A stretch of 64,000 nt of DNA from Ustulina deusta (taxonomy: Eukaryota > Ascomycota > Sordariomycetes > Xylariales > Xylariaceae), in the NCBI GenBank assembly GCA_023159155.1, contig JAJNNX010000040.1:248001-312000 (forward strand). Reading direction: 5' to 3'. Position 1 is the stretch's first letter. Every line of letters begins with the position of its first letter. A model generated the notes under the pieces. It had not been told where the DNA came from and ran no database searches. It was given only the letters and a program-made list of their open reading frames with translations. A program made the position numbers and the translations under genes. Shown in pieces: positions 11,873 to 23,716 of the stretch.

Positions 11873-12487
11873 AGTCTCTGGAATTTCTGGCGTTGATGGT
11901 TTAGGGCTGGACTTAGAAGGTGAGTCAAGCTCGAGGTCTCGAAACAGAATTTCGGCCTCCTCTTGCTCACCACGAGGAGGCCGGGACGGCCGTGCGGGAG
12001 CAGCCTGGCGTGACCAAGTCCGTCCAGCAATGGGGCTAAAGTTAATCTTTGGCCGCGACAAGCAGTTCTATTCTTCATGTTCTTTCTCGGTTGCAAGTTG
12101 ATAATACCGAACTAGCGCGAATAACCCGAGGGGTGAAATACTAGCTTGGGTGGGTTGTTGCTGATGCTGCTGTTGTGCTGGCAGGATGGAGTTGAGGTAG
12201 AGTTTCCATTCTCCCCGGGCTTTCAGAGAAGCAGCGGCGGCATCGAAAGCGTCAGGCCGAAGCCATATAGCTCTATACTGGGCATGGTAGACGAGATCTG
12301 GATGCAACGTAGAGGGGTATACAACTCGGAGGAGAAGAAATTGATCAAATTCTATTGCGGATGCTGGCTTATATGTTGCCCTGTATACCTGTTCGCCGTG
12401 AATAGACTCTGACTGCAGCCATCGCTGTTTAGCAATAGCGTGCCATTCTTCCGAGGTACCCGGCAACGGCTTTGGAGTAGTTGGCAT
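11855..12487 (-). pseudogene. Unrecognised protein with in-frame TAG codons
   Basis: From the ATG at 12487 the frame runs 139 codons to TAG at 12068-12070 and then continues open and protein-like to a second TAG at 11855-11857. The same frame stays open a further 74 codons to about 11633. The upstream part includes WHAIAKQRWLQSESIHGEQ and a Gln-rich run before the first stop. The downstream part is Pro/Arg/Ser-rich and ends in ETRTYTS where the dispersed repeat begins. Both stops fit CAG to TAG. No domain is recognised and there is no signal peptide. It may be an intact 139-residue protein, but the open frame past the stop makes a damaged longer gene more likely. Confidence 0.4.
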
Positions 12488-13354
12488 GGTAGAAAATATA
12501 TCTGATGAGGGCTATTAATCTCAAGTGAGAGTAGATAGGTTTAATGCTGGGTTGGGTGCGTTTGAGGCGGTAAATCTAATACTTGCGTTCAGATTAACCA
12601 ACTCGCACTCCGACCTGGCAAAGGTCGTTGGTTGCATAGACTTCCGAATAGTTAGGACCTACGATAAATAATAATATAGTAGAAGTTGGCGCTTAACTTT
12701 TCTGGATTCGGCTATATATTCTTCTGCTGTTGGCTGCAGAGATACAGGCTAATAGCCACTACTCAGATAACGCTACGACGTATTGTTCTGGAGGCCAGGT
12801 GCGAGATCGCTGCCGGCGCACAGCGCGGCACTGCGACGGAGGATGTTGGTGATCATAATGCATGTTGGACATTGTAGATACATATTGGTGACTGCAAGTG
12901 TACGGTATGTTGGTGATGGTGGGTGTATACCTCTCAGGTCTAGGCCGGGCTAGGCTAGGCTAGCGACTAATTAAGGATAGAAGACCATCTATTTATAATA
13001 GTTCTTCCAATAGAAGCCAGTTCCTGCGCTTAAAAGAACACCCTTCCTATAGTACATAGTAGCAATGCTGTTAGTGATAAGTGCTTTTGCATACATGATG
13101 TCTAGATCGCTAGTTACTTGACTTTCTTATTAGACGCGAAGCACGCTTTCGCCCTACTTTACCTACCTAACTACCTACCTACTTACTAGGATTTATGGTT
13201 AGTGTTTATCTACGAGTGTGGGCAGCGGTTACTGGGGCAACGACCTACTACCTAGGTACTGACCGCCCCATATTAACCTACCTATTTCTGTGCAGCGCAC
13301 ATACAAGAAGCTGACAGGACCCCTTTTGATACTTTACGCAGCGACTCTCAAGCT
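12488..13354. other. Intergenic region with a TACC-type simple repeat
   Basis: No gene is seen. A tract of repeated CTACCTAC-type units lies at about 13155-13192, and GGCTAGGCTAGGC-like short repeats occur near 12943-12962. The final part would be the promoter of the possible gene at 13355. Confidence 0.4.
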
Positions 13355-14265
13355 ATGGAAGCTAACACCGACTTTGATGCCACTAGGCGCACTTGGGCCG
13401 CCGCAAGGGAGACTTTTACTCGCCTGGTTGACCTGCAAGCCCCTCATCTTACCGATCAAGATTTGAAGGAGCTGCATATCACATGCACCGACCTTGACCT
13501 CAGCACTGGCAAGCCTGCGGATGGCAGCGAAATCTTCATCCGCCCTAGTTCGACTGCTCAAATACGCAGCATACTCGAGCGAACAAAGCCATGGCTACAA
13601 TGTCCACTATTGGATGAGAAGGATAGCGCGCCTGAGGTCGCGGCTATGCAGATTCATGGCTGCCTGACAAGTGCCCTCGCGTGGGGAGTCGACGGCTCTA
13701 CCCCCCTTATAATGCAAACAGACTGGCAAAGACGATAGCAAGGCGCCACCGCTCCCAGCCTGAGGGCTTATGGCACCCGCTAACCTCTCTAAAGTATGCG
13801 ATACTACGAGGGAGAGAGACTCCAGCGTTTTAAGATATATGGAACTGCCGATTGGGCTGAATGGAGGGTAGAGTTGCTTATAGAGAAAATGGATGGCTCT
13901 ACACCACACATTTCGTGTCTGTTGGCCGATGATGCGCTCCTCAGAGATGACCAACTCTCCCACGCCGAGATATGGTGTATTATTGCCATCACCGTCCGTC
14001 GGTTACGGGAGTACTACAAACATCGCATTATTCCTGTATGAAGCCCTTTCCCTTACAATTCAAGCGCTTACGTTGCGAAAAGGTAACGGTTATCTCTGCT
14101 GCAGATAGACAGCTCCGTATTGTCCAGGGATACCTTGATGGCCGGGACGGCTACCTTCGGGCTAGAAAGTCACCGATACTCGACTTTAGCCAATATAACC
14201 GAGAGAAGATGGAACTTGTGCTGTCTTGGTGCATAGGCGACGCAGTTGGCTATACTGGACCGTGA
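13355..14265 (+). CDS. Hypothetical protein, three-exon model
   Basis: Three open segments in different frames join through plausible introns: 13355-13680, 13795-14035 and 14083-14265, total 249 residues. The second intron (14036-14082) has GTATGA at the donor and ends in AAAAG; removing it joins HRIIP to VTVISAADRQLRIVQGYLDG in phase. The first intron is weaker: donor GTGGGG is poor, but the acceptor side has a good CTAAC branch site just before AAAG and the phases agree. The middle exon reads YYEGERLQRFKIYGTADWAEWRVELL and is clearly protein-like. I do not recognise a named domain. It may be a damaged gene, since exon 1 otherwise ends in a stop at 13738. Confidence 0.4.
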
Positions 14266-15135
14266 TGTCCAAGAATCTTGGATGTAGGATCCATTCACTG
14301 GCCGCTATCGAGGTCAAAGTGTGGTGCAGTGCGGTGTTTTGGTGGCCGACCACTTTTCTGGTCGCAGTTCATCTTTATGTTCGCCTACTCCAAGGTTGTC
14401 AAGCTGATCGGCCTCTTCCGGCGGCAACCAAGTGGCGTTAAATTCCTGCCTGTGTTCATTATCTTCGGCTGTTTCCACGGCCTGATCAAGCTTTATGCCG
14501 TCTTCACACTTGATATGGTATAGCAAACCCAAGCCCTCCTACAGAGGTCGGCTGCAGTGTTGGTAAAAATCGACCAAATGGAAACGGGACTCTGTGAAGG
14601 CGATCTTTTGTATGCCGAGGGCTTGAAAATATCAATGAATTTGTGAATGGCCTGGACAAGACTGACTCTCTTGACAGCTTTGCCGAGGCATCTCGAAATA
14701 GAAAGGAGGGACGAGGACAAAATTAGCACGACTGTCACCGCGACTGAATCTACTGGCAGATAGGTCGGTTTTGAATTGAAATGGAGGGTTTCAATCAATT
14801 CATCCTATTTGGGCTATAGAGAAATGTATAGAAAAAAACTAAACATAGTTAACCTTCTTTAAAAATGAAGGTATCCGAAATGGTCACTTACGGTGGTATT
14901 ATCCCATGGTTTGGGCTGCCGCTAGGGGACGGACAGAAGGCGGTCTGCGTGCCAGAAACTGTGCTGGTGGATAAAGGTCGTGGGCAGTCGATGCTCGTGT
15001 TTCTTCAGCATCAGGGTTGTCTTGCTCTCTGCACTGCCACTTCTGGTAGTCTATTTACTATATTTACATGTGAGTGCCAACTACATAAACAGTTCTTCTC
15101 ATCGAATCCCGTGTTTTTTCAAGCATCATCCATAA
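14266..15135. other. Intergenic region, no supported gene
   Basis: Short ORFs on both strands (for example 14278-14523 plus and 14493-14798 minus) overlap each other and show no family signature. The stretch separates a plus-strand gene from the minus-strand GH55 pseudogene, so it should hold two 3' ends. Confidence 0.35.
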
Positions 15136-18100
15136 CTACTCGCAATCAGGCAAAGCATCCCACAAAAAGATGCCTTGAATACTGGCCAACTCGCCCGGAC
15201 AAGTCGCATCACACGGATTCCCACCCTCCAGCGGCTTTAACTGCTCCGGCGTATATCTCTCGCCAAAAAGCTCAATCTGGAAGCCACAGGAAGGGTCCTC
15301 GAAAAACTCGGGGCCGCTGTCGACGAATGTACCCGCTTGATCGCCGTCTTCGCACCAATCAAAGGGCGTGTTGTTCTGTGGGATGTCGCAGATAGGCGTG
15401 CTCTCACCGATGTTCCCGTCCGTTACGAAAATACCGTCGCAGGGGGAGTCTTTCACCCATATCTGTTATTATGCATGTGCTTGGGATGATAATAGGGTCT
15501 GAAGGAGGAGGGGAGGGGAGGGGAACAAATCAGGATGATAAATAACCCAATTATAAATAGCAAATCCTCCCTCTGACGCTGCAGTCCAAAGCCCCAGGCA
15601 AAGCGGAACTGTCTCCGTTGGCTCAGGTTCTTGCGTCGACGTCGTCGTTGAGGTCGATGTAGAGGTAGAGGTAGAGGCAGACGTTAACGTCGGCGGCGGG
15701 CTCATAGTCGTTGTTACGATTGGATCAGTTGCACCGGGCAGATAGATATACCCGAAATCGCCACCCGCCCCGAGCGTAGGGGCGTCCGCGTCTGTGTCTG
15801 TTGGCGTCCAGATGACGACCCCTGTTGGTGGGGTGCAGGAAGATACTGTTCCGGTTGTTTCTTCGCAGCCGACGACGTCTGGGCATTACAATAATTTTTT
15901 TATAGCTTCGAAACATGAAAGGGGTGGATGGATTTTCAGGGAAGGGGAAGGCGAGATGAATATACCACGACAGCTGGTAGAGCATGATGAAGTAGGTGAA
16001 GAAGTGCAATACGTGTTGCAGGAGCTAAACGTTGAGGTCTCGCACTCTTCATCGTCTGGGTCGTTATCTGGGTTGTTGGGGTCAAGATTTGGTGGGATGC
16101 CGCCTGACTGGTCTGGGTCTATTCCGTTTATACCTGTTCGCTGTTAGTCACTCCTCCCCCCTGAAGGAATATAGAGGTTAGCCCACCTGGAGGCCCAATA
16201 CCACAGCCAATCCAGCAAGGCAGACAGATGTCGAAAATACTATCACCGCAGCGTCTTCCACAGCCCGTCACGTGAGTGCAGGACGGCCGCGGAGGGTCAT
16301 TGGTATGATGCACTGAAGTTATGTCGTTATCGTCGCTGGTACGCGTTGTACTTGTCGTAGGTGTTGTCGTATCCGGAGGTGGCTCGGAGGAGCCAGGCCA
16401 CGGAGGCGGCCAGAAGGTTCGGGTATCCGGCGGATACGTAGTGTCATCAATTACCGTTGGCTCGGTAATGGGAAACGGCGGCCCGATTATACTAGGGATA
16501 GGATATATGATTGTTGAATTGGCCGTCACGGTCTCGTCGAACCAAGAGATTACCGAGGTCGTCACAGGCGGAATGCTGATTGTCGTCGTAACCACGGTGA
16601 TTTGGTAAATGGTGCGCGTGGTTTTTGAACCTGTTACTTCAAATACCGTTGTGGAGTTATAACCCACAATGATAGACGTCGTGAGAGGCGGAAATTCGAA
16701 GGTTGTCTTCCTCAGTCAGGGTTAATGGAGGAAGGACATAAGTGCATGGTGGATGGCATTGCACTGTGACTGGATCCTCTGGCTCACCTGACCATAGATC
16801 CGGATCAATTGTTACGATTCCTGATCCCTCGCCTGGCTCCGAGCCGATGTCTTCTCCTTGAGTAGATAGGGCCAGCCATGCGGCAATCTCACTAGTATAT
16901 CCATTACGGCTAGTGGAGTTGAACAGCAGCGGCCGAAGTCCGCCCCTAGGCGTTACGATTTCGATATTGCCTTTTGTAAAGATGTTGTAGATCCACAGGC
17001 TGGATGCAAAGTTGGTCTCGATCAGAGCTAGCTGGCAGTTTTCTTCCGCGGTGCAGCCTAGTTGATTGTCCTGGAAGAAGGAGTAGAATCCCGCAGCGTA
17101 AATGAAGATGTCCGTCGAAACAAGAATTCGCAGAGCCCAAGCACCCTCGCAAAGGTCGTCTGCACAATTATCAAAGCTTGGATCAGACGGGAATCCGCTA
17201 CCCCCGGCCTTGTATGGCTCAAGAGCATTGGGGTTTGGTTGGTAGTATGGGGTCTCAGTTTGCATGTGGCCGAGGAAAATATTCGACGCGTTCTGCAGTT
17301 GGTACTGGTACATCTGCGTGTGCTCACCCGAAGTGCCGTAAAGCCATGTTGGGCCCTGGGATTCAATCAGGACGCCTCGAGCTGCGACGCTGCGTAGATC
17401 GAGATCTGTGTCTGGACGTTCAAAGGGATGCCCTCCGGATTGTTGTAAGCTTCGGCATTGAGCGGGTTATCCAGGTCATGATCAGCTACCCAGACCCAGA
17501 CGTTGTCAAAGTACCCTGAAGAACCCGTTGTGATATGTAGTAGAAGGGATGCAGCCATGCAGTTTGGGTTACCGTCTGAGCGTGCAGGGCAATCTTCTGG
17601 TTGGAGATTTGTTCCTTCGGCACCACCGACTCGGAAATGGCTATCCCACATGGCGGCTGCAAGCAACCCATTAGTTAGGCCTGTTCATGATCGGAGTTCA
17701 GATGGCTTACCACTTCCTTGGCTGCTCTCATGCACATTCCATTCCATTATAACAGCTCCGGCAGTGGGACCTTGCACTGTGAATATCATGTCACTGATCT
17801 CAATGACACCAGAATCATTACCTGCGGGTTCTCACTGTCCTGAAAGAAAGAACCAGTGCCCATGATCTGACTCCACCCTGATCCCACGATGATACTCCCC
17901 ACAGGAATGTGCACGGTTCCTTTGACGAGGTAGACACTCATCGGAAAGAAGATAATGGATCCCATGTTCCCCGAGAGGAGACTATTGATAGCATCAGTCT
18001 GATCTCCAGTACCATCATTGGAGATCCCATTGTAGGTAGCTACTATAGGCGAGCTCCCAGCATATTGCGGCTTGAATCGCGAAAAATAGGCACCACTACC

Positions 18101-19763
18101 GTCTAGGAGAGAGGATGACTTCCTCGGCGCCAGACTCATGAACCCTGTCCTTTCGCCACTTGAGCCACCGGAAGTAACTTGATATCCACTCCCCCGGGAG
18201 TTGAAGTACAGTAGGCCTGAGGATCCTTCAAGGAGCGTTTCTCTTCTAGAGATTGGAACGATAGACTGTGAATTCTTAACAAGGAAGTTATCGAGCATAA
18301 TATTTGGATGCCGATCTTCTTGGGAGCTTAGTGATTGCGTAGGGTACTCCATTGAAGTGTGAATCGAGCACGGTGATCGATCCGGTACCTTAGTTTTGAC
18401 TGCTGGAGTACGCAGTACAGTCGAGCGCGATATAGCAGGACAAAACGTAAATATTTTTCTAAACGAACCCCCAGTTCTACATATAGTAGATAGCGGTCAG
18501 GCAAGAAGTAAACTATAGGTTGTTAGCTGTGAATTGCTAACTGCCTGCGAGGAAGCTGATATTTCTATCACTGTGAGAACACATCTACGAAAGGTATGAG
18601 ACTAGTAATATACTTTTCGAAGAATGTTAAGTTAGAAACACCACTACTACTTCTAATCTCTATGTAGATTCTAACAGCTGTGGCTTGCTGCGCACCGTCT
18701 GACACCGGCATCTAGAAATGATAGTTTGTGATACTGGTCGCCTGTCCCACCTGCCAATGAATACCCGCGGGAACATACTCCTGGTCATTACCATAAAATT
18801 CGTCCAGTTCATGCCTGTCATATCAAACTCCAGGTTCCGGATTTGGCGATAGAAGTTACTCTGGTTGATATACCCCTCATCGCCATTTCCCCCGGTAATG
18901 TACACATTAGAATCAACAAGGGCAATGCCGGTGAAATTGAAGGTACCTTTAATCACCGCCCTATTGTTTGGGTTGCCGACAAATTGTGTGTAGTAATATT
19001 GGATAATAGGCGTGCTAATCAGATAGGTCCCCGGGGGAAAGTAAACGACAGCACCCAGGGTAGTTGTCGAACCACAATCGCCAGCGCAGCGGAGTGTCGA
19101 TGTGTCGCTCGCACTGAATGCTGCTGCTGCGCGGTTAATGGCTGCCGTGTCGTCGGTCACGCCATCGCCAACTGCGCCAAAGTCTCGCACGTTTCGGAAG
19201 AATTGGTATCCGGATGGAGCGAAAGGCGACTATGCAAATCAGTATCTGATCCTACATAGTTACGTAAGAACTACTGACCTGACCGAGACTTCCTAACGAT
19301 GCTAACCAGTAGCCATCGTCTTGCCGGGTCTCCGTGGCGCCGTGAATCCTGGCTAATGCGCTTGCGTTGAGCGGCCCCAGAATCGGACCATTCAAAGACC
19401 CTCGGTCGGGAGCAGTTCCGAAATAGTTGTTTACATCTTGCCGGATTAGACTTGACATTTATTCATGCTACGATCATCGTTCAACTCACTGCAGCAAAGT
19501 TAGCGGTCTTTCAACTGCAGCTATATGTATTATAGAACACTGACCTATCTCTCATGTACGATGGCGGCGGCAGGAATAATCTTCGTATCCTCCCACTGGA
19601 GAAGATGAATAAAGGCAAACTGAGGAGATGGGCTCACCTGAGGCTCCCCAGGGGGTAAAGGAGGCGCATCTCCCATCGGCTCTCTAGGAATGCTGACCTG
19701 GGCCGCTGATGGCACGGCGAAGGCCGCCACCAGCAACAGTCCATATCGGAGCATAAACAACAT
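15136..19763 (-). pseudogene. GH55 exo-beta-1,3-glucanase, multiply disrupted
   Basis: The minus strand encodes a full-length family GH55 (pectate-lyase-fold glucan 1,3-beta-glucosidase) in pieces. It starts at 19763 with a signal peptide (LLLVAAFAVPSAAQ). A clean 49-bp intron (19230-19278) leads into SPFAPSGYQFFRNVRDFGAV, VYFPPGTYLISTPIIQYYYT and GIHWQVGQATSITN. The second beta-helix follows (IIFFPMSVYLVKGTVHIPVG; DMIFTVQGPTAGAVIMEWN; WLYGTSGEHTQMYQYQLQN), then a Ser/Thr-rich and Cys-rich tail to 15136. The family degrades fungal wall beta-1,3-glucan outside the cell. Lesions: one T missing in a T run near 18796, TAG at 18712-18714, about 330 bp of decay at 18370-18700, a frame break near 17821, an 8-bp insertion near 17381-17396, and a one-base shift near 16710. 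Splice sites elsewhere look intact, so the inactivation is probably recent. Sequencing error could explain one or two single-base lesions but not all. Confidence 0.8.
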
Positions 19764-20890
19764 TGTTTGCGGTTCGCAGTTCACTCCCTGCTATGTGACG
19801 GAGGCGCAGATGTCAGGGATAATATATATTACACTACCCCATGGGAGTGGATATATCAGTATTCTGTATATATATTGGTGTTGCCCCCCTAGATATTTGG
19901 AAGGTTCAGGAATCAATTGACCACTCTATTGAGCCCTAACTACTACCTACCTGCTTCCCAGCTGCAGATGAGACTCTCTATTCACTCTGGACTAACCCAC
20001 TCTGACAGCAGAGTACTGAGATATTCAGTTCCTTTTAGCCATCCCATTCTACCTACACTAATAACGCCTATTCCGCTGAAAATGCCCAAAATGAGACCAC
20101 CTATGGATATGACTCAATTCCTCAGCCCCTATCTCGATACTTCGATTTTCTTCATGCTTTCCGCCTAACCCTACACTTGAGCCGCAACCCGAAGGAATAC
20201 CACGCGATACCACACGATACCACATCAACAATATAACACAATATTACAGCTTGGCGGGCAGTCACCAGCAAGGTCCCTACCCATCGCAACACATCCCCCA
20301 GTGGGATTACAAGTGCCAAAGCTTATGGTTGCATTTCCCCTGATAAAGACGGAAGCTGCAGCTCTTTGATTGGTTCAGAACCGCCAAGTAATGCAGGTGA
20401 CCGGTGCCTTCGGCTGGGGGGAGGGGGGTGTGAGGGGCGGTGTTGTTAGACTGCCGCGAAATGTACGCATATCTACTGGATTTCGGGGAAAATACGGAGA
20501 CAAGCCCCTAGGTCCGGCCGGAAACCCCCCCCCCTCTGACTTACGGGCTGCTAATACCTATGCCGTACACTAGTACATCTCAGGTTTCTCTGCCGCAGTT
20601 TCCGGATGTATGAATTTACCTGACATCATGGTCAAGTCAGTCGGCTACTATTCGACTATTTACCGAATAATTAGGTATGCAGGGAAGCCATGGAAGGAAA
20701 CTGTCAGACAATAGATATAGGCATGTAGGCCCCATGCCTACGTGGGGGATGGATCTATCCCTTCTGCTTCGTAGAAAGAAAGACACATTTGCTGGTACTC
20801 AGGCCCAGCTACTCGAGGGCCTTTCCACCGCAATTTTCGCATTATCCAGCACATTTCGCGCCTCAGTCTACTGAGTGGGTAGCCTGCAAG
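19764..20890. other. Intergenic region with a short 10-bp tandem repeat
   Basis: This lies between two divergently transcribed units, the GH55 pseudogene (minus) and the secreted-protein gene (plus), so it holds both promoters. A 10-bp unit close to CGATACCACA is repeated about three times at 20196-20224. Homopolymer tracts of C (near 20525) and G (near 20415) are present. No gene is supported. Confidence 0.4.
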
Positions 20891-22175
20891 ATGGCTGTTC
20901 TCAACTGGCAGTCTTATTTGACGCTGCTCCTCGTCCTCATCTCCCTCTCGAACACCTCCCCAGCGCGTGTGGATTTCAGAGAGAGCGCAAAGAGCGACGA
21001 CATCCTGAACACCGCAACCTTTGTTTCAACCCTCCGCACCCGCCACAACGATGGCTGCACTCCGGAACCAGCCTGCAGCCCTTCAACCTGCACCGACAGC
21101 GTGTGCAACCTACCCGTAAGGAAAAAGCGAGCCCTCCCGGTAATCAGTATCGGGAGCACCGGCAACACCACAGAATTCGACCTCGACCTCAAACTTCCCC
21201 CAAACTCAGACAATCTAGGCAAGCTCGACCTCGGCAAGCGTCTCTTAAGGACGGTGAGAGAGAAGGGAATAAACGACTATCTGAAGCGACAAAATGTAAA
21301 GGAAAATCTAATCAACCTGTGTCCTGATGATGCCGAGGGCTACGGCGCGCCCAGCTACTGCGTACAGTATCGGTTCAGCGATGAGAATATCCCCGTCGAT
21401 CAGACTACGGGGCAGATGCTGATCGGGACGGGCAACACGGAGTTGACTGGGTGTACGGTTCTTACGATTGCGAGTTCGAAGGGGGTATACATGGTACGCA
21501 CGCTTCTTCCCTTTTCTTTTGTTCCCCTGTCAAGTTGGCTCGAGAGACACAGAAGGAGGAAGAAGGGGGGCGAGGAGTCAAACTGAACTGAACTGGTGAG
21601 TGATTAGTGCCACTTCTGGCAAGACCTCAACTACCCCAACCAAGGCGATACTGGGTGTCCCGATCGTCCCGCTTTAGGGTTTCAGCCCGTGTTGAATATG
21701 CTACGGGGTGAAGGTGACCGACGGTGGGCCGTTGGTCCGGCGATTGATACCTCGCTATTTCTGGGTGAGGGGACGAATACCTGGGGGGTTATTTGTACGC
21801 CGCGGGCGGGTGCGAGCCTCGATGATCCGCACAGGTATCATTATGTGTCGCAGCAGCAGCAGCTGTACGTGCCTCTCCTTCCTGTTTCTCCGCTGCTTTT
21901 CGTCCGTTGTGAGATTCCGAGTTAGTTAGGACAGTGTAGTGCTAACAGGCAATTGCGTTAGGGTTGCCCTCCTGACAGATCTAATACCCGGAATCGGGAT
22001 CATAAATCATAATTACTACTGGATGCCGCCGTACACGCAGTACTACCAGGGCGTCGCACTCTTTGAATATGATCGGAATGCAGATGGGGCAGGAAACGCC
22101 GACTGGCGGCTTTGGCTGGAGGCGGCGAATGAACTGGGGACTAAACTAGGTCAGAATCGGGCCGGATTACCTTAG
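20891..22175 (+). CDS. Secreted protein of unknown function, three exons
   Basis: Exons 20891-21493, 21608-21864 and 21962-22175 join in phase to 357 residues. The donors are GTACGC and GTACGT and the acceptors end in TTAG. The N terminus (WQSYLTLLLVLISLSNTSPA) is a signal peptide. A Cys-rich segment (CTPEPACSPSTCTDSVC) precedes a basic KKR that could be a processing site. The remainder is globular, with GVYMCHFWQDLNYPNQGD across the first splice junction, then VLNMLRGEGD, and a Tyr-rich part (HNYYWMPPYTQYYQGVALF) across exon 3. I know of similar uncharacterised secreted proteins in ascomycetes but cannot name a function. The exact splice phases and the open frame argue that it is intact. Confidence 0.65.
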
Positions 22176-22291
22176 TTCATCTCTCCTACTGTAGCTATCG
22201 CTTGACTTGAACATCCAGGTTGGATGAGTTGCTTGTATCTATCCGCTAGCAAGCTACTATGCAGAATAGGGCAGATACAGATAGTGTCGCG

Positions 22292-23716
22292 TTATGGGGG
22301 ACCGTAGTCTCGCCGCTGATCCCGTAACCATATTTGCCTCTCAGGAGAAGAAACAGGCAGAGGTGCGCCCGTGGGGAGGTGGTATGGAATCGGCTGTTGA
22401 ACTTCCTTGCCCTCTCTTCTCAATGTATTACCTCCGTGTGCGCCATCCCAAGTGCGGAACCTCGGTTCTCCAAAGCCTGTGAAGTGTACCAGATCTCTTC
22501 CAATCATCAGCTCATCAAAATACAGATACTCCAAGTTTGAGATATCGCTGGCAATATAATCAAAGGCAGCCCTGAACGACCCAGTAGTCATGGTCACTGT
22601 CTTCATAGAAAATCTTCGGAGAGAGGATGAGATCCTCTTCAGAAAGGCAAGTAAATCGCTCTCGCGGATGAAGACACCACAAAGAGAACATTCTTCGATA
22701 GGGGGAAGTGTGTCCAACGCAGCGATGCTGCGCTGGAAGAGTCTCTCGTCCGGAATAGGCACATGAGGATCGAGGCGACGACGGTTCACTCCGTACTGGT
22801 GTATGTGGAGACTTTTGAGAATTTTACAGGCATGAATCAGGGCTGCCAAACCAGTGAAATTGTTTTCATCATGCGCATCGGCCATATATCTCCCCATGTC
22901 CATATCCGCGTCATCCGACCAGTCGATTTCGTCTGCTGAATCGCCGGATGCCTGCGCGTTCTGAGGCGTGATGTCGAGGATGCGTTCGGAAACGCTAATC
23001 GATAACGAAGTGAGCGATCCTAAAGTTTTCGAGAGCCCGGCGCCAGAATAGTTCATGTTGCTGAGCTCATTACTCGCAACACTACATCGGTGTAGATGAG
23101 ACCCGTTGAAGATATTCAAATTACCGATCTGGAGCGTACTTTCCTGTAACGCTGAAAAGACAATTCGGAATGTCTCGGCAGCACTCTGCCAAACGAGTCT
23201 CCAGCTTCCCCCGCTTGCTGGAGAGAGTTCGCGATTGGCGTCTGTGCGGTATACAGTGACTTCAAGAGACAGGGAGTGCAGCTTCCCCGTCGCACTACTC
23301 GCGGCTATGTTCTTGAAAGCATCGCTCAAGTGACGTAAAAGCTGTCCGGAGTCTCGTGACTGCTGATGATTTTGCCGTCGCGCCTGGAAGATGTCCAAAT
23401 TGCGCTGGCTAGGATCGTCTGGATGCGCTTTCACAGCTGCTTCAAGTCTCTTGGTGTTGTTCACAACGCCCACGAGCGTCAGGTCGCGGATTTCACAGCC
23501 GAGGGAACCGCGCTGCGTCAAGGCTCTGAAGTGTTCAAGGCAGGGACTGGTGACTTTGACGCGCTTGGACCAGAAGTATAACGTGAAATGGCCCTGTGTC
23601 GCCTTCGAACGAAGGCATCTGCTTGTCAGGCGGAGACGGCCAGCATCTGTCACATCTAAGCATTTGGCAATGCTCTCAACAATCTCGGCAGGGCAGCTTT
23701 CCAAGCCAACGGTCAT
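22292..23716 (-). CDS. F-box-like protein
   Basis: Single-exon gene, 474 residues from the ATG at 23716 (MTVGLESCPAEIVESIAKCL). The frame is open upstream to 23929, but the upstream part is less protein-like and the F-box would normally lie at the N terminus. Residues 6-40 match the F-box pattern (LPxEIxxxIxxxLxxxDLxxLRLxSR) as SCPAEIVESIAKCLDVTD and RLRLTSRCLR. The rest has spaced hydrophobic segments (LGSLTSLSISV, CKILKSLHIHQYG, ISNLEYLYFDELMIG) like the irregular leucine-rich substrate-binding part of fungal F-box proteins. Such proteins usually present substrates to an SCF ubiquitin ligase. An acidic patch (EIDWSDDADMDMG) interrupts the repeats. No lesion is seen. Confidence 0.7.
   Translation of the reverse strand: MTVGLESCPAEIVESIAKCLDVTDAGRLRLTSRCLRSKATQGHFTLYFWSKRVKVTSPCLEHFRALTQRGSLGCEIRDLTLVGVVNNTKRLEAAVKAHPDDPSQRNLDIFQARRQNHQQSRDSGQLLRHLSDAFKNIAASSATGKLHSLSLEVTVYRTDANRELSPASGGSWRLVWQSAAETFRIVFSALQESTLQIGNLNIFNGSHLHRCSVASNELSNMNYSGAGLSKTLGSLTSLSISVSERILDITPQNAQASGDSADEIDWSDDADMDMGRYMADAHDENNFTGLAALIHACKILKSLHIHQYGVNRRRLDPHVPIPDERLFQRSIAALDTLPPIEECSLCGVFIRESDLLAFLKRISSSLRRFSMKTVTMTTGSFRAAFDYIASDISNLEYLYFDELMIGRDLVHFTGFGEPRFRTWDGAHGGNTLRREGKEVQQPIPYHLPTGAPLPVSSPERQIWLRDQRRDYGPP

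Noticed and set aside
11867..11877. A tRNA B-box-like match (GGTTCGAGTCT)
   Set aside because: It belongs to the dispersed repeat core. No A box, acceptor stem or cloverleaf can be formed around it, and the other repeat copies do not keep the B-box bases.
13155..13192. Telomere-like or centromeric satellite
   Set aside because: It is only a short TACC-type simple repeat without TTAGGG units.
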